Part shown: piece by piece, positions 7,887 through 16,493 of the stretch
Layout: the number at the start of each line of letters is the position of its first letter
Numbering within the stretch: position 1 is the first letter of the stretch
Assembly: GCA_963529665.1 (NCBI GenBank)
Contig: CAUSAG010000015.1
Coordinates: forward strand, 1 to 50,331
Source: Kingella_B sp963529665
GTDB lineage: Bacteria; Pseudomonadota; Gammaproteobacteria; Burkholderiales; Neisseriaceae
Reading direction: 5' to 3'
Length of the DNA: 50,331 nt
Translations under genes and position numbers: made by a program
Notes under the pieces: model-generated
Seen by the model: the letters and a program-made list of their open reading frames with translations, nothing else
What the model was told of the DNA's origin: nothing
Databases searched by the model: none

Positions 7887-9194
7887 ATGAGCGCAGCAGT
7901 TGAAACATTAGAAAAATTGGAACGTAAAGTTATCGTATCTTTGCCTTGGTTAGACATCAACGAAGCCACCGATAAAGAGCTGAAAAAAGCGCAACGCCGC
8001 GTGAAAATTGACGGTTTTCGCCCTGGCAAAGCGCCGTTGAAAATGGTTGCTCAAATGTATGGCGCCAGCATTCAAAACGACGTGTTAAACGATTTGGCAC
8101 AACAAGCATTTAACAAAGAAGCGCAAGAGCAAAACCTGCGCATCGCCGCTGTAACCAAAATTGAACCCGTGCAAACCGAAGAAAGCGCTGATGCTTTAAA
8201 AGTGGCGTTCACTTACGAAACCTTCCCCGAAATCAAAATCGGCGATTTGTCTGCCCTTACCATTGAAAAAGTGAGCGCCGAAGTGGGCGATAAAGAAGTG
8301 GACAACACTGTTGAAATCTTGCGCAAACAACGCACACGCTTTAACCGCGTAGAGCGCGAAGCACAAAATGGCGACCGCGTTATTATTGATTTTGAAGGCA
8401 AAATTGACGGCAAGCCTTTTGCAGGCGGTTCGTCTAAAAACTATCCATTTTTTCTGGGCACCGGCGAAATGCTGCCTGAATTTGAAGCAGGCGTGTTGGG
8501 CTTGAAAGAAGGCGAAAGCAAAGACGTGGAAGTACACTTCCCCGAGGATTACCACGGCAAAGACGTAGCAGGCAAAACCGCCGTGTTCACCATCACCGTA
8601 CACAACGTTGCCGAGCCAATTTTGCCCGAAGTGGATGCCGATTTTGCCAAAGCCTTGGGCATTGCCGATGGCGATGTTGCCAAAATGCGCGAAGAAATTA
8701 AGAAAAACGTTGCCCGCGAAGTGAAACGCCGCGTGGATGCACGCAACACCGAAGCGGTAATGGAAGCCTTGCGCAAAGCGCATTCGTTTGATTTGCCACA
8801 AGTTTTTGTGCGCGATGAAGCACAACGCTTGGCAGATGAAATGAAACAAAACTTCGCGCAACAAGGCTTGGATGCTTCAAGCTTTGATTTGCCTGCGGAT
8901 ATGTTCACCGAACGCGCGGAACAACGCGTTGCCCTAGGCTTGCTGCTGCCCACTATGGTAGAAGAATTCAAATTGCAAGCCACCGACGAGCAAGTGAAAG
9001 CCATTATTGCCGACGTTGCCGACAGCTACGAAGACCCGCAAGAAGTGATGGATTGGTACTTTGAAGACCGCAGCCGCTTGGCAGGTCCAACCAACTTGGC
9101 GGTGGAAGCCAATGTGGTGGATTATGTGTTGGGCAAGGCTCAGGTTACGGAAAAAGCGTTGAGCTTTGAAGAAGTGATGGGCGCAAACGCTTAA
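7887..9194 (+). CDS. tig: Trigger factor
   Basis: A 435-residue ribosome-associated chaperone and peptidyl-prolyl isomerase that binds L23 at the exit tunnel. The N-terminal ribosome-binding domain carries the signature GFRPGKAP (about residues 44-51). The FKBP-type isomerase domain covers about 150-245 (GDRVIIDFEGKIDGKPF, then FFLGTGEMLPEFE). The long helical C-terminal chaperone domain follows. I chose ATG 7887 (MSAAVETLEKLERK) rather than the in-frame start at 7812, because it gives the family length and has an AG-rich ribosome-binding stretch upstream. An extended -10-like TGTGATACACT lies near 7840-7850. A clear terminator follows, then clpP, a common neighbour of tig. Confidence 0.96.
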   Translation: MSAAVETLEKLERKVIVSLPWLDINEATDKELKKAQRRVKIDGFRPGKAPLKMVAQMYGASIQNDVLNDLAQQAFNKEAQEQNLRIAAVTKIEPVQTEESADALKVAFTYETFPEIKIGDLSALTIEKVSAEVGDKEVDNTVEILRKQRTRFNRVEREAQNGDRVIIDFEGKIDGKPFAGGSSKNYPFFLGTGEMLPEFEAGVLGLKEGESKDVEVHFPEDYHGKDVAGKTAVFTITVHNVAEPILPEVDADFAKALGIADGDVAKMREEIKKNVAREVKRRVDARNTEAVMEALRKAHSFDLPQVFVRDEAQRLADEMKQNFAQQGLDASSFDLPADMFTERAEQRVALGLLLPTMVEEFKLQATDEQVKAIIADVADSYEDPQEVMDWYFEDRSRLAGPTNLAVEANVVDYVLGKAQVTEKALSFEEVMGANA

Positions 9195-9205
9195 CCGCAT
9201 CATCA

Positions 9206-9243
9206 AAAAGCACCAAAGCGATTGATTGCTTGGTGCTTTTTTG
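9206..9243 (+). terminator. Rho-independent terminator of tig
   Basis: AAAGCACCAA and TTGGTGCTTT pair around a loop of about 12 bases (which can itself pair GC-rich ends), followed by a run of T. It starts 12 bases after the tig stop. Confidence 0.88.
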
Positions 9244-9346
9244 TTAGGCTGTTGCGGCAATTTTTGCGGCTTTCAGGCTGCCGATTATTGTTTATCCGTT
9301 TTCAGGCTGCCTCTTTGTTTTAACCCAGCAAACCTTAGGAAAAACC

Positions 9347-9967
9347 ATGTTACCCGATATTCAAAACAACACTTTAATCCCCACCGTGATTGAGCAAAGC
9401 GGACGCGGCGAGCGCGCGTTTGACATTTATTCGCGCCTGCTTAAAGAGCGGATTATTTTTCTCATTGGTCCTGTAGACGACCACACCGCCAATTTGGTGG
9501 TGGCGCAGCTTTTGTTTTTGGAAAGCGAAAACCCCGATAAAGACATTTATCTCTACATCAACAGCCCTGGCGGCAGCGTTACCGCGGGCCTGAGCATTTA
9601 CGACACCATGAAGTTTATCAAGCCCGATGTGCAAACGCTTTGCTTGGGACAAGCGGCGAGCATGGGCGCGTTTTTGCTGTCGGTGGGCACAAAGGGCAAA
9701 CGCTTTGCGCTGCCCAATAGCCGCGTGATGATTCACCAGCCGTTGATTAGCGGCGGCTTGGGCGGGCAGGCTTCGGATATTGAGATTCACGCGCGCGAGC
9801 TGTTGAAACTGAAAGAAAAATTGAACCAAATCTTGGCAGAACACACGGGCAAATCGCTGGAACAAATTGAGCGCGACACCGACCGCGACAATTTTATGTC
9901 GGCGCAAGAAGCGGCGGATTATGGTTTGATTGATAAGGTGATTACCACCCGCGCGGATGTAGCGTAA
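9347..9967 (+). CDS. clpP: ATP-dependent Clp protease proteolytic subunit
   Basis: A 206-residue serine protease subunit. Fourteen copies form the barrel that degrades proteins unfolded by ClpX or ClpA. The catalytic triad is visible: Ser105 in GQAASMGAF, His130 in RVMIHQPL, and Asp179 in RDTDRDNF. The oxyanion-forming SPGGSV is at 73-78. Length is typical. The gene follows tig. No clpX is seen downstream; instead there is a 490 bp spacer filled with uptake sequences. Confidence 0.97.
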   Translation: MLPDIQNNTLIPTVIEQSGRGERAFDIYSRLLKERIIFLIGPVDDHTANLVVAQLLFLESENPDKDIYLYINSPGGSVTAGLSIYDTMKFIKPDVQTLCLGQAASMGAFLLSVGTKGKRFALPNSRVMIHQPLISGGLGGQASDIEIHARELLKLKEKLNQILAEHTGKSLEQIERDTDRDNFMSAQEAADYGLIDKVITTRADVA

Positions 9968-10380
9968 TGCTTTTCAGGCTGCCTTGCATGATTAGGGCAG
10001 CTTGAAATGTTTAGGCGACGGCGACATGGTGTTGCAAGGGTTTGCCCTTGCTTGTGGTAGGCGGCGAAACGCCTGTGCTGGGAAAACCAACCAAAGGCAA
10101 AGGCAGCCTGAAAGCGGATTTAAGCTGCTGTTTTGGTTTCATTGAAACGCGCTTCGCTTGTTTTCAGGCTGCCTATGCAGCAAGGCGTGATGATGTTGCT
10201 GCTGTCCGTCTGTTTAAGGCAGCCTGAAAACGCTATGCCGAAATGAATGAAGCCGAATTTCATTGCCGAATACAATCATGCCACGCAACAATGTAGTGGA
10301 ATGTAGCGCAAAAGGCAGCCTGAAAACGAAAAACCCACGTTTCAGGCTGCCTTTTTTCGTTGCCAAATGCCCGCTTGCCA
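9968..10380. repeat. Gene-free spacer packed with uptake sequences
   Basis: This stretch has no convincing gene. It holds at least five exact or one-mismatch kingDUS copies in both orientations (near 9973, 10100, 10160, 10217 and the pair at 10310-10357), plus a degenerate GGGCAGCTTGAAA. The only open frame (10042-10227) translates DUS copies and shows no family signature. Confidence 0.7.
10310..10357 (+). terminator. Uptake-sequence hairpin with T run
   Basis: AAAAGGCAGCCTGAAA pairs with TTTCAGGCTGCCTTTTTT around a loop of about 14 bases. It precedes the fba promoter and would isolate fba from upstream transcription. Confidence 0.7.
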
Positions 10381-10409
10381 TTGTTTCCCCGTTTTGAACC
10401 CCTTATAAT
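10381..10409 (+). promoter_or_regulatory. Sigma-70-type promoter of fba
   Basis: TTGTTT at 10381-10386 and a perfect TATAAT at 10404-10409 are separated by exactly 17 bases. The predicted start of transcription lies about 40 bases before the fba ATG, which has an AAGGAG ribosome-binding site at about 10444-10449. Confidence 0.75.
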
Positions 10410-10457
10410 CTCGCCCGCAAATCCCTACACCCAACTACATCACAAGGAGCAAATCTT

Positions 10458-11522
10458 ATGGCACTCGTTTCCATGCGCCAACTATTAGACCACGCCGCCG
10501 AACACAGTTACGGGCTTCCCGCATTTAACGTCAACAATTTGGAACAAATGCGCGCCATTATGGAAGCCGCCAACCAAGTAAACGCCCCCGTTATCGTGCA
10601 AGCATCCGCAGGCGCGCGCAAATATGCAGGCGCGCCGTTTTTGCGCCATCTGATTTTGGCGGCGGTGGAAGAATTTCCGCATATCCCCGTGGTAATGCAC
10701 CAAGACCACGGCGCATCGCCCGATGTGTGCCAACGCTCTATCCAGCTTGGGTTTAGCTCGGTGATGATGGATGGCTCGTTGCAAGAAGACGGCAAAACGC
10801 CGTCTAGCTACGAATACAACGCCGAAGTAACCCGCCGCGTGGTGCAGTTTTCCCACGCTTGCGGCGTGTCGGTGGAAGGCGAAATTGGCGTATTGGGCAA
10901 CTTGGAAACAGGCGAAGCGGGCGAAGAAGACGGCGTGGGCGCGGAAGGCAAATTGAGCCACGACCAAATGCTCACCAGCGTTGCCGATGCCGTGCGCTTT
11001 GTGCGCGACACCAACGTGGACGCGCTGGCGATTGCGGTGGGCACGAGCCACGGCGCGTATAAATTCACCCGCCCGCCCACAGGCGAAGTGCTGCGGATTG
11101 ACCGCATCAAAGAAATCCACGCCGCGCTGCCCAACACGCATATCGTGATGCACGGTTCCAGCTCCGTGCCGCAAGAATGGCTGAAAGTCATCAACGAATT
11201 TGGCGGCGACATTGGCGAAACCTATGGCGTGCCCGTGGAAGAGATTGTGGAAGGCATCAAACACGGCGTGCGCAAAGTAAACATTGACACCGACTTGCGC
11301 CTTGCCAGCACGGGCGCGATTCGCCGCTTTATGGCGCAAAACCCCAGCGAGTTTGACCCGCGCAAATATTTGAGCAAAACGGTGGAAGCGATGAAGCAAA
11401 TTTGCTTGGCGCGTTATCAAGCGTTTGGCTGCGAAGGCATGGCGGATAAAATCAAGCCCGTTTCGCTGGAAAAAATGGCGAGTAAATATGCCAAGGGCGA
11501 GTTGAACCAGATTGTGAAATAG
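10458..11522 (+). CDS. fba: Class II fructose-bisphosphate aldolase
   Basis: A 354-residue zinc-dependent aldolase that interconverts fructose 1,6-bisphosphate with dihydroxyacetone phosphate and glyceraldehyde 3-phosphate in glycolysis and gluconeogenesis. Family marks include YGLPAFNVNNLEQ near the N-terminus, the metal-binding PVVMHQDHG (about residues 76-84), GVSVEGEIGVLG, and the phosphate-binding HGSSSVP and GVRKVNIDTDLRLA stretches. Length and motif spacing fit the CbbA/Calvin-cycle subtype found in Neisseria. Strong ribosome-binding site AAGGAG and a good promoter just upstream suggest high expression. Confidence 0.96.
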   Translation: MALVSMRQLLDHAAEHSYGLPAFNVNNLEQMRAIMEAANQVNAPVIVQASAGARKYAGAPFLRHLILAAVEEFPHIPVVMHQDHGASPDVCQRSIQLGFSSVMMDGSLQEDGKTPSSYEYNAEVTRRVVQFSHACGVSVEGEIGVLGNLETGEAGEEDGVGAEGKLSHDQMLTSVADAVRFVRDTNVDALAIAVGTSHGAYKFTRPPTGEVLRIDRIKEIHAALPNTHIVMHGSSSVPQEWLKVINEFGGDIGETYGVPVEEIVEGIKHGVRKVNIDTDLRLASTGAIRRFMAQNPSEFDPRKYLSKTVEAMKQICLARYQAFGCEGMADKIKPVSLEKMASKYAKGELNQIVK

Positions 11523-11583
11523 CAAGCATAGGCAGCCTGAAAACAGTTTTCACGCTGCCTTAATTATCAATGACTAGACCACC

Positions 11584-12798
11584 ATGCCCAAAAAGAAAAC
11601 CCTACCCAAAGACTTCGCCGAATTATGCTACCGCAGCAACCTAACCGAATTTGCCGCACTATTCGCCACCACCGACACTAACGCCACCGAGCGCGGCAGC
11701 CTGAAAACGCCCGCACTCTCGTTTGCCGCGCTAACGCCCGAACAAATGCGTTGGCTACTGGAACACGGCGCAGATACTGAACAATGCGCCCGTTTCGGCG
11801 AAACGCCGCTGATTGCTCATGCAAATTACGCAGCAAGTGAACAATCCCATCAAATACTATTTGATGAAGAAGGTTTGCGTTTTGACGACACCCCGCAGCA
11901 GTCGCTGGAAAAAATCGCCTTGCTTTTAGCCAGCCATGCCCATATCCACGCGCAAAATCATGCAGGCGATACTGCGCTACACACCGCCGCCATCCACCCC
12001 CAAGCTGTCCAATTATTACTCGCGCACGGTGCGGACATTCACGCCCGCAATAGGCAAGGCAACACGCCATTGCATCAAGCCTGCTTCTACCCCGAAGCCC
12101 TGCGCGTTTTACTGGAACACGGCGCTGACCCCACGCTGCCAAACCAAATGGGCGACACCCCGCTGGAAGCCGCGCTGCGCGAAACGGGTTATGCCAACGC
12201 TGCGTATATCGTGCCGAGTGCCGAAATTTTGCTTGCCGCGGGCATCGTTCCCAATGACAAAAGTCGGGAATTAGTGCGCCGCATCAGCGAAGATTTTGAA
12301 TTTCGCCGCGCCGACCCTGCCGCTGCGCCCCATATCGCACGCAACGAAGCCGCCGTATTGCGGCTGTGCGAATTATTCGGTGTTAAGCCTGCCGCAGCCC
12401 GTATCCTGTATGACGGCTGCTCGCCCATTGTGCTGCAAGGCGATGATTGGGAAACACGCTACGATTATGCTTGGCAGTTGCTCGTTCCCGCTTCGGGTCA
12501 TGCCGCCACCGTGCAAGGCGAAGCCATTCGCGTTGCCGACCGCATTCGCAGCGAACTCTACCGCAACGGTAAAATGAACTGGCATCACGGCTACTCCGCC
12601 ATGCTCGCCGCCCTGCCAAACTACTTGCGCCAAGGTAACCCGCTGCCTGATAACGAACTGGCAGAATCCGAAAATATCTGCCGCACAATCAGCGAAACTG
12701 ACGACACGCTTGCCAACCGCCTGTGCGAACTGGCTATCCGTTGGGTGGCGCAAAATTCCGAACCGATTGCGTTGAAATCTGTGCCATACGATATTTGA
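11584..12798 (+). CDS. Ankyrin repeat protein
   Basis: A 404-residue protein with ankyrin repeats in its first half. Clear units are at about residues 45-75 (MRWLLEHGADTEQCARFGETPL), 128-160 (HAQNHAGDTALHTAAIHPQ), 160-195 (HARNRQGNTPLHQACFYPE) and 195-220 (DPTLPNQMGDTPLEAAL). The second half (about 225-404) has no family I recognise; it is helical and His/Asn-containing. No signal peptide or membrane segment is seen. An uptake sequence is translated in frame near residue 38 (RGSLKTPA). Ankyrins mediate protein contacts; the target is unknown. It ends at a bidirectional-looking terminator shared with ubiG. Confidence 0.82.
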   Translation: MPKKKTLPKDFAELCYRSNLTEFAALFATTDTNATERGSLKTPALSFAALTPEQMRWLLEHGADTEQCARFGETPLIAHANYAASEQSHQILFDEEGLRFDDTPQQSLEKIALLLASHAHIHAQNHAGDTALHTAAIHPQAVQLLLAHGADIHARNRQGNTPLHQACFYPEALRVLLEHGADPTLPNQMGDTPLEAALRETGYANAAYIVPSAEILLAAGIVPNDKSRELVRRISEDFEFRRADPAAAPHIARNEAAVLRLCELFGVKPAAARILYDGCSPIVLQGDDWETRYDYAWQLLVPASGHAATVQGEAIRVADRIRSELYRNGKMNWHHGYSAMLAALPNYLRQGNPLPDNELAESENICRTISETDDTLANRLCELAIRWVAQNSEPIALKSVPYDI

Positions 12799-12840
12799 AT
12801 GCCCAACCGTTTTCAGGCTGCCTAAAACCCAGCCCAAAGC

Positions 12841-12874
12841 AAAACCGCGTTTCCCTTGCCAGAAACACGGTTTT
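12841..12874. terminator. Bidirectional terminator between the ankyrin gene and ubiG
   Basis: AAAACCGCGTTTC pairs with GAAACACGGTTTT (one mismatch) around an eight-base loop. A-rich and T-rich flanks on either side suit termination of both the plus-strand ankyrin gene and the minus-strand ubiG. Confidence 0.75.
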
Positions 12875-12890
12875 ATTGCGCCAGCCGTTT

Positions 12891-13607
12891 TCAGGCTGCC
12901 TTTTGACACGCCACCATATAGTTCACGCTCACATCGTCCTGCAAAAAATACTGCCGCGTGAGCAAGTTAAACGACATACCGCGCGTATCCAGCACATCCA
13001 ATCCTGCCAGCCGCGCCATGCGCGCCAATTCGGATGGCGTGATAAATTTTTGCCAATCGTGCGTGCCTTTGGGCACAAGGTTGAGCACATATTCCGCGCC
13101 CAGCACCGCGTGCAGATACGATTTGGGATTGCGGTTAATCGTGGAAAAAAACACCCAGCCATCAGGCTTTGCCAGCTTGGCGCAGGCGCGGATGATGGAT
13201 GCGGGGTCGGGCACGTGTTCCAGCATTTCCATGCACGTTACCACGTCAAACGACTGCGGCATCTCCGCCGCCAAATCTTCCACGCTAACGCAGCGATAGG
13301 CGATATTCGCCACGCGCTCGGCATCGGCGTGCGCCTGCGCGGTTTTCAACGACAACTCCGCCATATCCACGCCCAACACGCTCGCCGCGCCGCGCCGCGC
13401 CATGCTTTCCGACAAAATGCCGCCGCCGCAGCCCACATCCAGCACCGTCTTGCCCGCCAAGCCGGCGTGTTGGTCAATATAGTCCAAGCGCAGGGGATTG
13501 ATGTCGTGCAGCGGTTTGAACTCGCCCGTTTTATCCCACCATTTATCGGCGATTTGGCTGAATTTGGCGATTTCGTTGGGGTCAACGTTGATGGTTTCGT
13601 TGGTCAT
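12891..13607 (-). CDS. ubiG: Ubiquinone biosynthesis O-methyltransferase UbiG
   Basis: A 238-residue class I S-adenosylmethionine-dependent methyltransferase that carries out both O-methylations in ubiquinone biosynthesis. The cofactor-binding motif I, VLDVGCGGGILSESMARRGA, lies at about residues 55-74. The family N-terminal signature KFSQIADKWWD and the LRLDYI segment precede it, and VTCMEMLEHVPDP (about 122-134) is the usual post-II motif. Length and motif order are normal. It is followed on the same strand by dsbB upstream, with two uptake-sequence hairpins between them. Ubiquinone is the acceptor for the NADH dehydrogenase encoded further along. Confidence 0.96.
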   Translation of the reverse strand: MTNETINVDPNEIAKFSQIADKWWDKTGEFKPLHDINPLRLDYIDQHAGLAGKTVLDVGCGGGILSESMARRGAASVLGVDMAELSLKTAQAHADAERVANIAYRCVSVEDLAAEMPQSFDVVTCMEMLEHVPDPASIIRACAKLAKPDGWVFFSTINRNPKSYLHAVLGAEYVLNLVPKGTHDWQKFITPSELARMARLAGLDVLDTRGMSFNLLTRQYFLQDDVSVNYMVACQKAA

Positions 13608-13628
13608 TTTGGTTTCCTTGTTTAGGTT

Positions 13629-13668
13629 GAGGCAGCCTGAAATCCTGTAAACCGTTTTCAGGCTGCCT
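13629..13668. repeat. Uptake-sequence inverted pair, upstream of ubiG
   Basis: AGGCAGCCTGAAA and TTTTCAGGCTGCCT face each other across about 14 bases. A second, similar hairpin follows at 13685-13727; the loop sequences (TCCTGTAAACCG, CGCAGTAAACCC) share a core. Confidence 0.7.
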
Positions 13669-13684
13669 ATTCAATGTATAGCGC

Positions 13685-13727
13685 AAAAGGCAGCCTGAAA
13701 CGCAGTAAACCCACTTTCAGGCTGCCT
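13685..13727 (-). terminator. Uptake-sequence hairpin after dsbB
   Basis: An inverted kingDUS pair just beyond the stop of dsbB on the minus strand. It resembles the neighbouring hairpin at 13629-13668 and may end dsbB transcription. Confidence 0.6.
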
Positions 13728-13732
13728 CACAA

Positions 13733-14254
13733 TTATTGTTTACGCGTCCGCAGCCACATCGCCCACACAATCAGCAACACCGCCGCAAAAAACATCACGC
13801 TCCACACTGGCAGCGGCACGCCCAACACCTTATACACCTCGCCGCAAAAGCCCGAATCGCCGCGCAACAGCGGCTCATACAGCTTAAACAACGGCTTGTT
13901 TTTCAAAACGAACGACAACGGCGCGCCGCAATCGGGCTGCTCGGCAGGCGGCAGCGATTGCAAATGAATCTGCTTTGCCGCCACCCAAGCGCCAAACGCC
14001 GCAGGCGCGGAAATCAACAACGCTGCCAGCGTGCGTCCCAACAGCTTGCGATGCGGCAGCGCAACGCAAAACAGCGCCAGCAGCATTGTCGCCACCAACG
14101 CCAACCGCTGCTGAATACACATCACACACGGGTTCATTTTCAGCACATATTGCCCGAAAAACGAGCCGCACACGCCTGCTGCCGCCACCAAAAACACCAG
14201 CCACACCGTTAAACGATAGCGCGGCATCGCTAGCAGTTTGTTTTTTAAATTCAT
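13733..14254 (-). CDS. dsbB: Disulfide bond formation protein DsbB
   Basis: A 173-residue inner-membrane quinone reductase that reoxidises periplasmic DsbA. Four hydrophobic segments are visible. The CVMC pair in the first periplasmic loop (NPCVMCIQQR, about residues 40-49) and the second cysteine pair in the longer second loop (PDCGAP and GFCGEV) are both present, so the electron path is complete. The start MNLKNKLLAM at 14254 gives the family length; MPRYRLT a few codons later is an alternative. It is divergent from queC across 55 bp that must hold both promoters. Confidence 0.93.
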   Translation of the reverse strand: MNLKNKLLAMPRYRLTVWLVFLVAAAGVCGSFFGQYVLKMNPCVMCIQQRLALVATMLLALFCVALPHRKLLGRTLAALLISAPAAFGAWVAAKQIHLQSLPPAEQPDCGAPLSFVLKNKPLFKLYEPLLRGDSGFCGEVYKVLGVPLPVWSVMFFAAVLLIVWAMWLRTRKQ

Positions 14255-14309
14255 GTTGTCATTCCAGAAATAAAATGAAGTCACGAAGTATAATCCGAAT
14301 TTTCCCACA

Positions 14310-14978
14310 ATGCAGCCCAAAATGTCCCCCAACTCAGCGCTCGTTATCTTTTCAGGTGGACAAGATTCCACCACCTGTTTATTCCAAGCCATCGCCGATT
14401 GCGGCGCAGGCAATGTGCAAACCATCAGCTTTCAATACGGGCAACGCCACGCCATTGAGCTGCAACGCGCCGTATGGATCGCGCAAGACTTGGGCGTGCC
14501 GCACACCGTGTTGGATTTATCCGCCATCGGCAACATCACCAGCAATGCGCTGATGAACAACACCGCCGCCATCCAACAAGCAGGCAACACGCCCAACACT
14601 TTTGTGGACGGGCGCAACGCGCTGTTTCTGCTCTACGCCGCCATCCACGCCAAAGCGCAAGGCATCCACCGCCTCTACACAGGCGTGTGCGAAACCGATT
14701 TTTCAGGCTACCCCGACTGCCGCGATGTGTTCATCAAATCCATGAACGTAACGCTCAATCTCGCCATGGATTATTCTTTCAACATCTGCACACCGCTGAT
14801 GTGGCTCACCAAAAAACAAACATGGGCACTCGCCGACAAGCTGGGCGCGTTTGACTACATCCGCGCACACACCCACACCTGCTATATGGGCGTGGAAGGC
14901 GGCTGCCACCAATGCCCTGCTTGCATCTTGCGCGAACGCGGTTTGCAAGAGTATCTTGCCGAACGCGATGGCGCGTAG
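14310..14978 (+). CDS. queC: 7-cyano-7-deazaguanine synthase QueC
   Basis: A 222-residue ATP-dependent enzyme that converts 7-carboxy-7-deazaguanine to preQ0 in queuosine biosynthesis. The PP-loop SGGQDSTTC is at about residues 15-23. The zinc-binding cysteines appear as CYMGVEGGCHQCPAC (about 192-206). VDGRNALFLLYA is another family segment. A TATAAT at 14289-14294 lies about 15 bases before the start, but no good -35 was found. The gene is normal in length and ends beside an uptake-sequence hairpin. Confidence 0.96.
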   Translation: MQPKMSPNSALVIFSGGQDSTTCLFQAIADCGAGNVQTISFQYGQRHAIELQRAVWIAQDLGVPHTVLDLSAIGNITSNALMNNTAAIQQAGNTPNTFVDGRNALFLLYAAIHAKAQGIHRLYTGVCETDFSGYPDCRDVFIKSMNVTLNLAMDYSFNICTPLMWLTKKQTWALADKLGAFDYIRAHTHTCYMGVEGGCHQCPACILRERGLQEYLAERDGA

Positions 14979-15004
14979 GTTTATCCCCCCTTGCGCCAAC
15001 TCAA

Positions 15005-15048
15005 AGACAGCCTGAAAAACGCGCGACACCGTGTTTTCAGGCTGCCTT
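15005..15048. terminator. Uptake-sequence hairpin between queC and the MFS gene
   Basis: An inverted pair with one mismatch in the first arm (AGACAGCCTGAAAA against TTTTCAGGCTGCCTT), placed between two convergent genes. Confidence 0.6.
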
Positions 15049-15050
15049 AC

Positions 15051-16202
15051 CTATCCCACCCTTCTGGGCAACAGCCACAACGCTGCGAACGCAAACACAC
15101 TCATCGCCGCAAACGTCCAACTCGGTTGCAGCTTATACAAGCCCCCCGCCAGCAGCGTTAACACCGCCACCACCACGCAACTGGCCAGCCCAATATACAA
15201 CGCCTGCAACTTCGCCATATCCTTTTCAGGCTGCCCCACAATAAACCGCACCATCGTAAAGTGCGACAGGCTAAACCCCGCTGCGTGCATCATCTGCACC
15301 ATCAGTAACAACCACGGATTCACCGTTGCCGCCATCAGCAGCCAGCGCCCCATCGTTAGCAGTGCCGAAATCTGCATCAAGCGCACAATCTCCACGCCGC
15401 CCAGCAGTCGCCGAGAAAAGAAAAACAACACAATCTCCGCCACCACCGCCACGCTCCACAGCCAGCTAATCTGCTGCGGCGCCAGCCCAGCCGACTGCCA
15501 ATAAATCACGCCATAAGTGTAATACGCCGCATGGCTGCCCTGAATCAACGACACCGCCAGCAGCATCCCCCGCGTTTCAGGCTGCCGCAGCAGCGTCATA
15601 TAGCCCAACGACGCTTCCTGCGATGCCAGCGCGCGATTTTGCAAAGCAGGCACCGCCCGCGGCAACTGCATCACCCCATGCACCAACAGCAAAATCACCA
15701 TCAAATAAATCAACTGCTCCGCACCAAACTGCGCCACCACCCAGCCCGACAACAGCGCCCCCAAAATATACGCCCCCGAGCCGCACAACCGCGCCCGCCC
15801 ATAATCCAAACCAATCTGCTTTTGCCAAGCACTCGCCGCCGTCTCGTTCAACGGCATCTCGCCGCCATTAAAGGCAAAAAACAGCCAAACCAACGCCACC
15901 AACAACCACGCCCAGCCAACGCTTGCCGCAACCGCCAACAACGCCAGCACCGAAGCCCAAGTCGCCAGCCGAATCGTAGGCAACAATAATGCCAACTGCC
16001 CTACCCGCTTAGACAACAACAGCCCGCCCAAAAAGCGAAACAAATACGCCGACGACATCACCACCGCAATAAACAGCTCCGAATAATGATGGCTCTGCAA
16101 CCACAACGGAAAAAACGGCTGTATCACGCCAAACGCGCAAAAATAGCCAAAAAAATTCAACGCCAGCCAAGAAAAAGCAGGAATCTGGAAAGATGGCTTC
16201 AT
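15051..16202 (-). CDS. MFS transporter, HcaT-like (MFS_1-like family)
   Basis: A 383-residue membrane protein with about 12 hydrophobic segments. The N-terminus (FSWLALNFFGYFCAFGVIQP, then FFPLWL) and the RFLGGLLL segment near residue 57 resemble HcaT and the MFS_1_like / PPP-family sugar and aromatic-acid transporters. The loop LDYGRARLCGSGAY (about 133-146) matches the family signature DYGRvRlwGSiGf. The substrate cannot be inferred. One uptake sequence is translated in frame near residue 325 (VGQPEKDMAK). It stands between queC and nuoN, and ends against queC. Confidence 0.85.
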   Translation of the reverse strand: MKPSFQIPAFSWLALNFFGYFCAFGVIQPFFPLWLQSHHYSELFIAVVMSSAYLFRFLGGLLLSKRVGQLALLLPTIRLATWASVLALLAVAASVGWAWLLVALVWLFFAFNGGEMPLNETAASAWQKQIGLDYGRARLCGSGAYILGALLSGWVVAQFGAEQLIYLMVILLLVHGVMQLPRAVPALQNRALASQEASLGYMTLLRQPETRGMLLAVSLIQGSHAAYYTYGVIYWQSAGLAPQQISWLWSVAVVAEIVLFFFSRRLLGGVEIVRLMQISALLTMGRWLLMAATVNPWLLLMVQMMHAAGFSLSHFTMVRFIVGQPEKDMAKLQALYIGLASCVVVAVLTLLAGGLYKLQPSWTFAAMSVFAFAALWLLPRRVG

Positions 16203-16442
16203 GGTAAAACCTTGTTTGCAAAATTAAACTTGAACATTATTCGTCTGCGCACCGCCATAAGGCAGCCTGAAATCTCAAATGGAACGGCGGCGAGCCGCCA
16301 AATGGCTTATTAAAGAGTATTACTGGTTTACTCAAATGCCAGCGAGTCGCCAACGCTCCATCGGTTGCAGGTTTCGCAAAGGTTTCAGGCTGCCCTGCCC
16401 TACTTTGCCTGCTCGCCCCACCAACCCCTGCCCACAATAAAC

Positions 16443-16482
16443 TTTCAGGCTGCCTTATCCACACGACAAGGCAGCCTGAAAA
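16443..16482 (-). terminator. Uptake-sequence hairpin terminator at the end of the nuo region
   Basis: TTTCAGGCTGCCTT and AAGGCAGCCTGAAAA pair around a 12-base loop, 11 bases after the nuoN stop on the minus strand. It is the natural end of the nuo transcript. The spacer 16203-16440 holds further DUS copies and no gene. Confidence 0.7.
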
Positions 16483-16493
16483 CCACTATTCAA

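Noticed and set aside
10042..10227. Short open frame in the clpP-fba spacer
   Set aside because: Its translation is largely that of uptake sequences (KGSLK, FQAA) and no ribosome-binding site precedes it.
10485..11525. A 346-residue open frame on the minus strand opposite fba
   Set aside because: Shadow of the aldolase gene; composition (very rich in His, Phe, Arg, Ala) and lack of motifs argue against a real protein.
12723..13625. A 300-residue open frame on the plus strand opposite ubiG
   Set aside because: It is the complement of the clearly real ubiG, rich in His, Arg and Gln, and has no family motif. Such shadows are common in GC-rich coding DNA.
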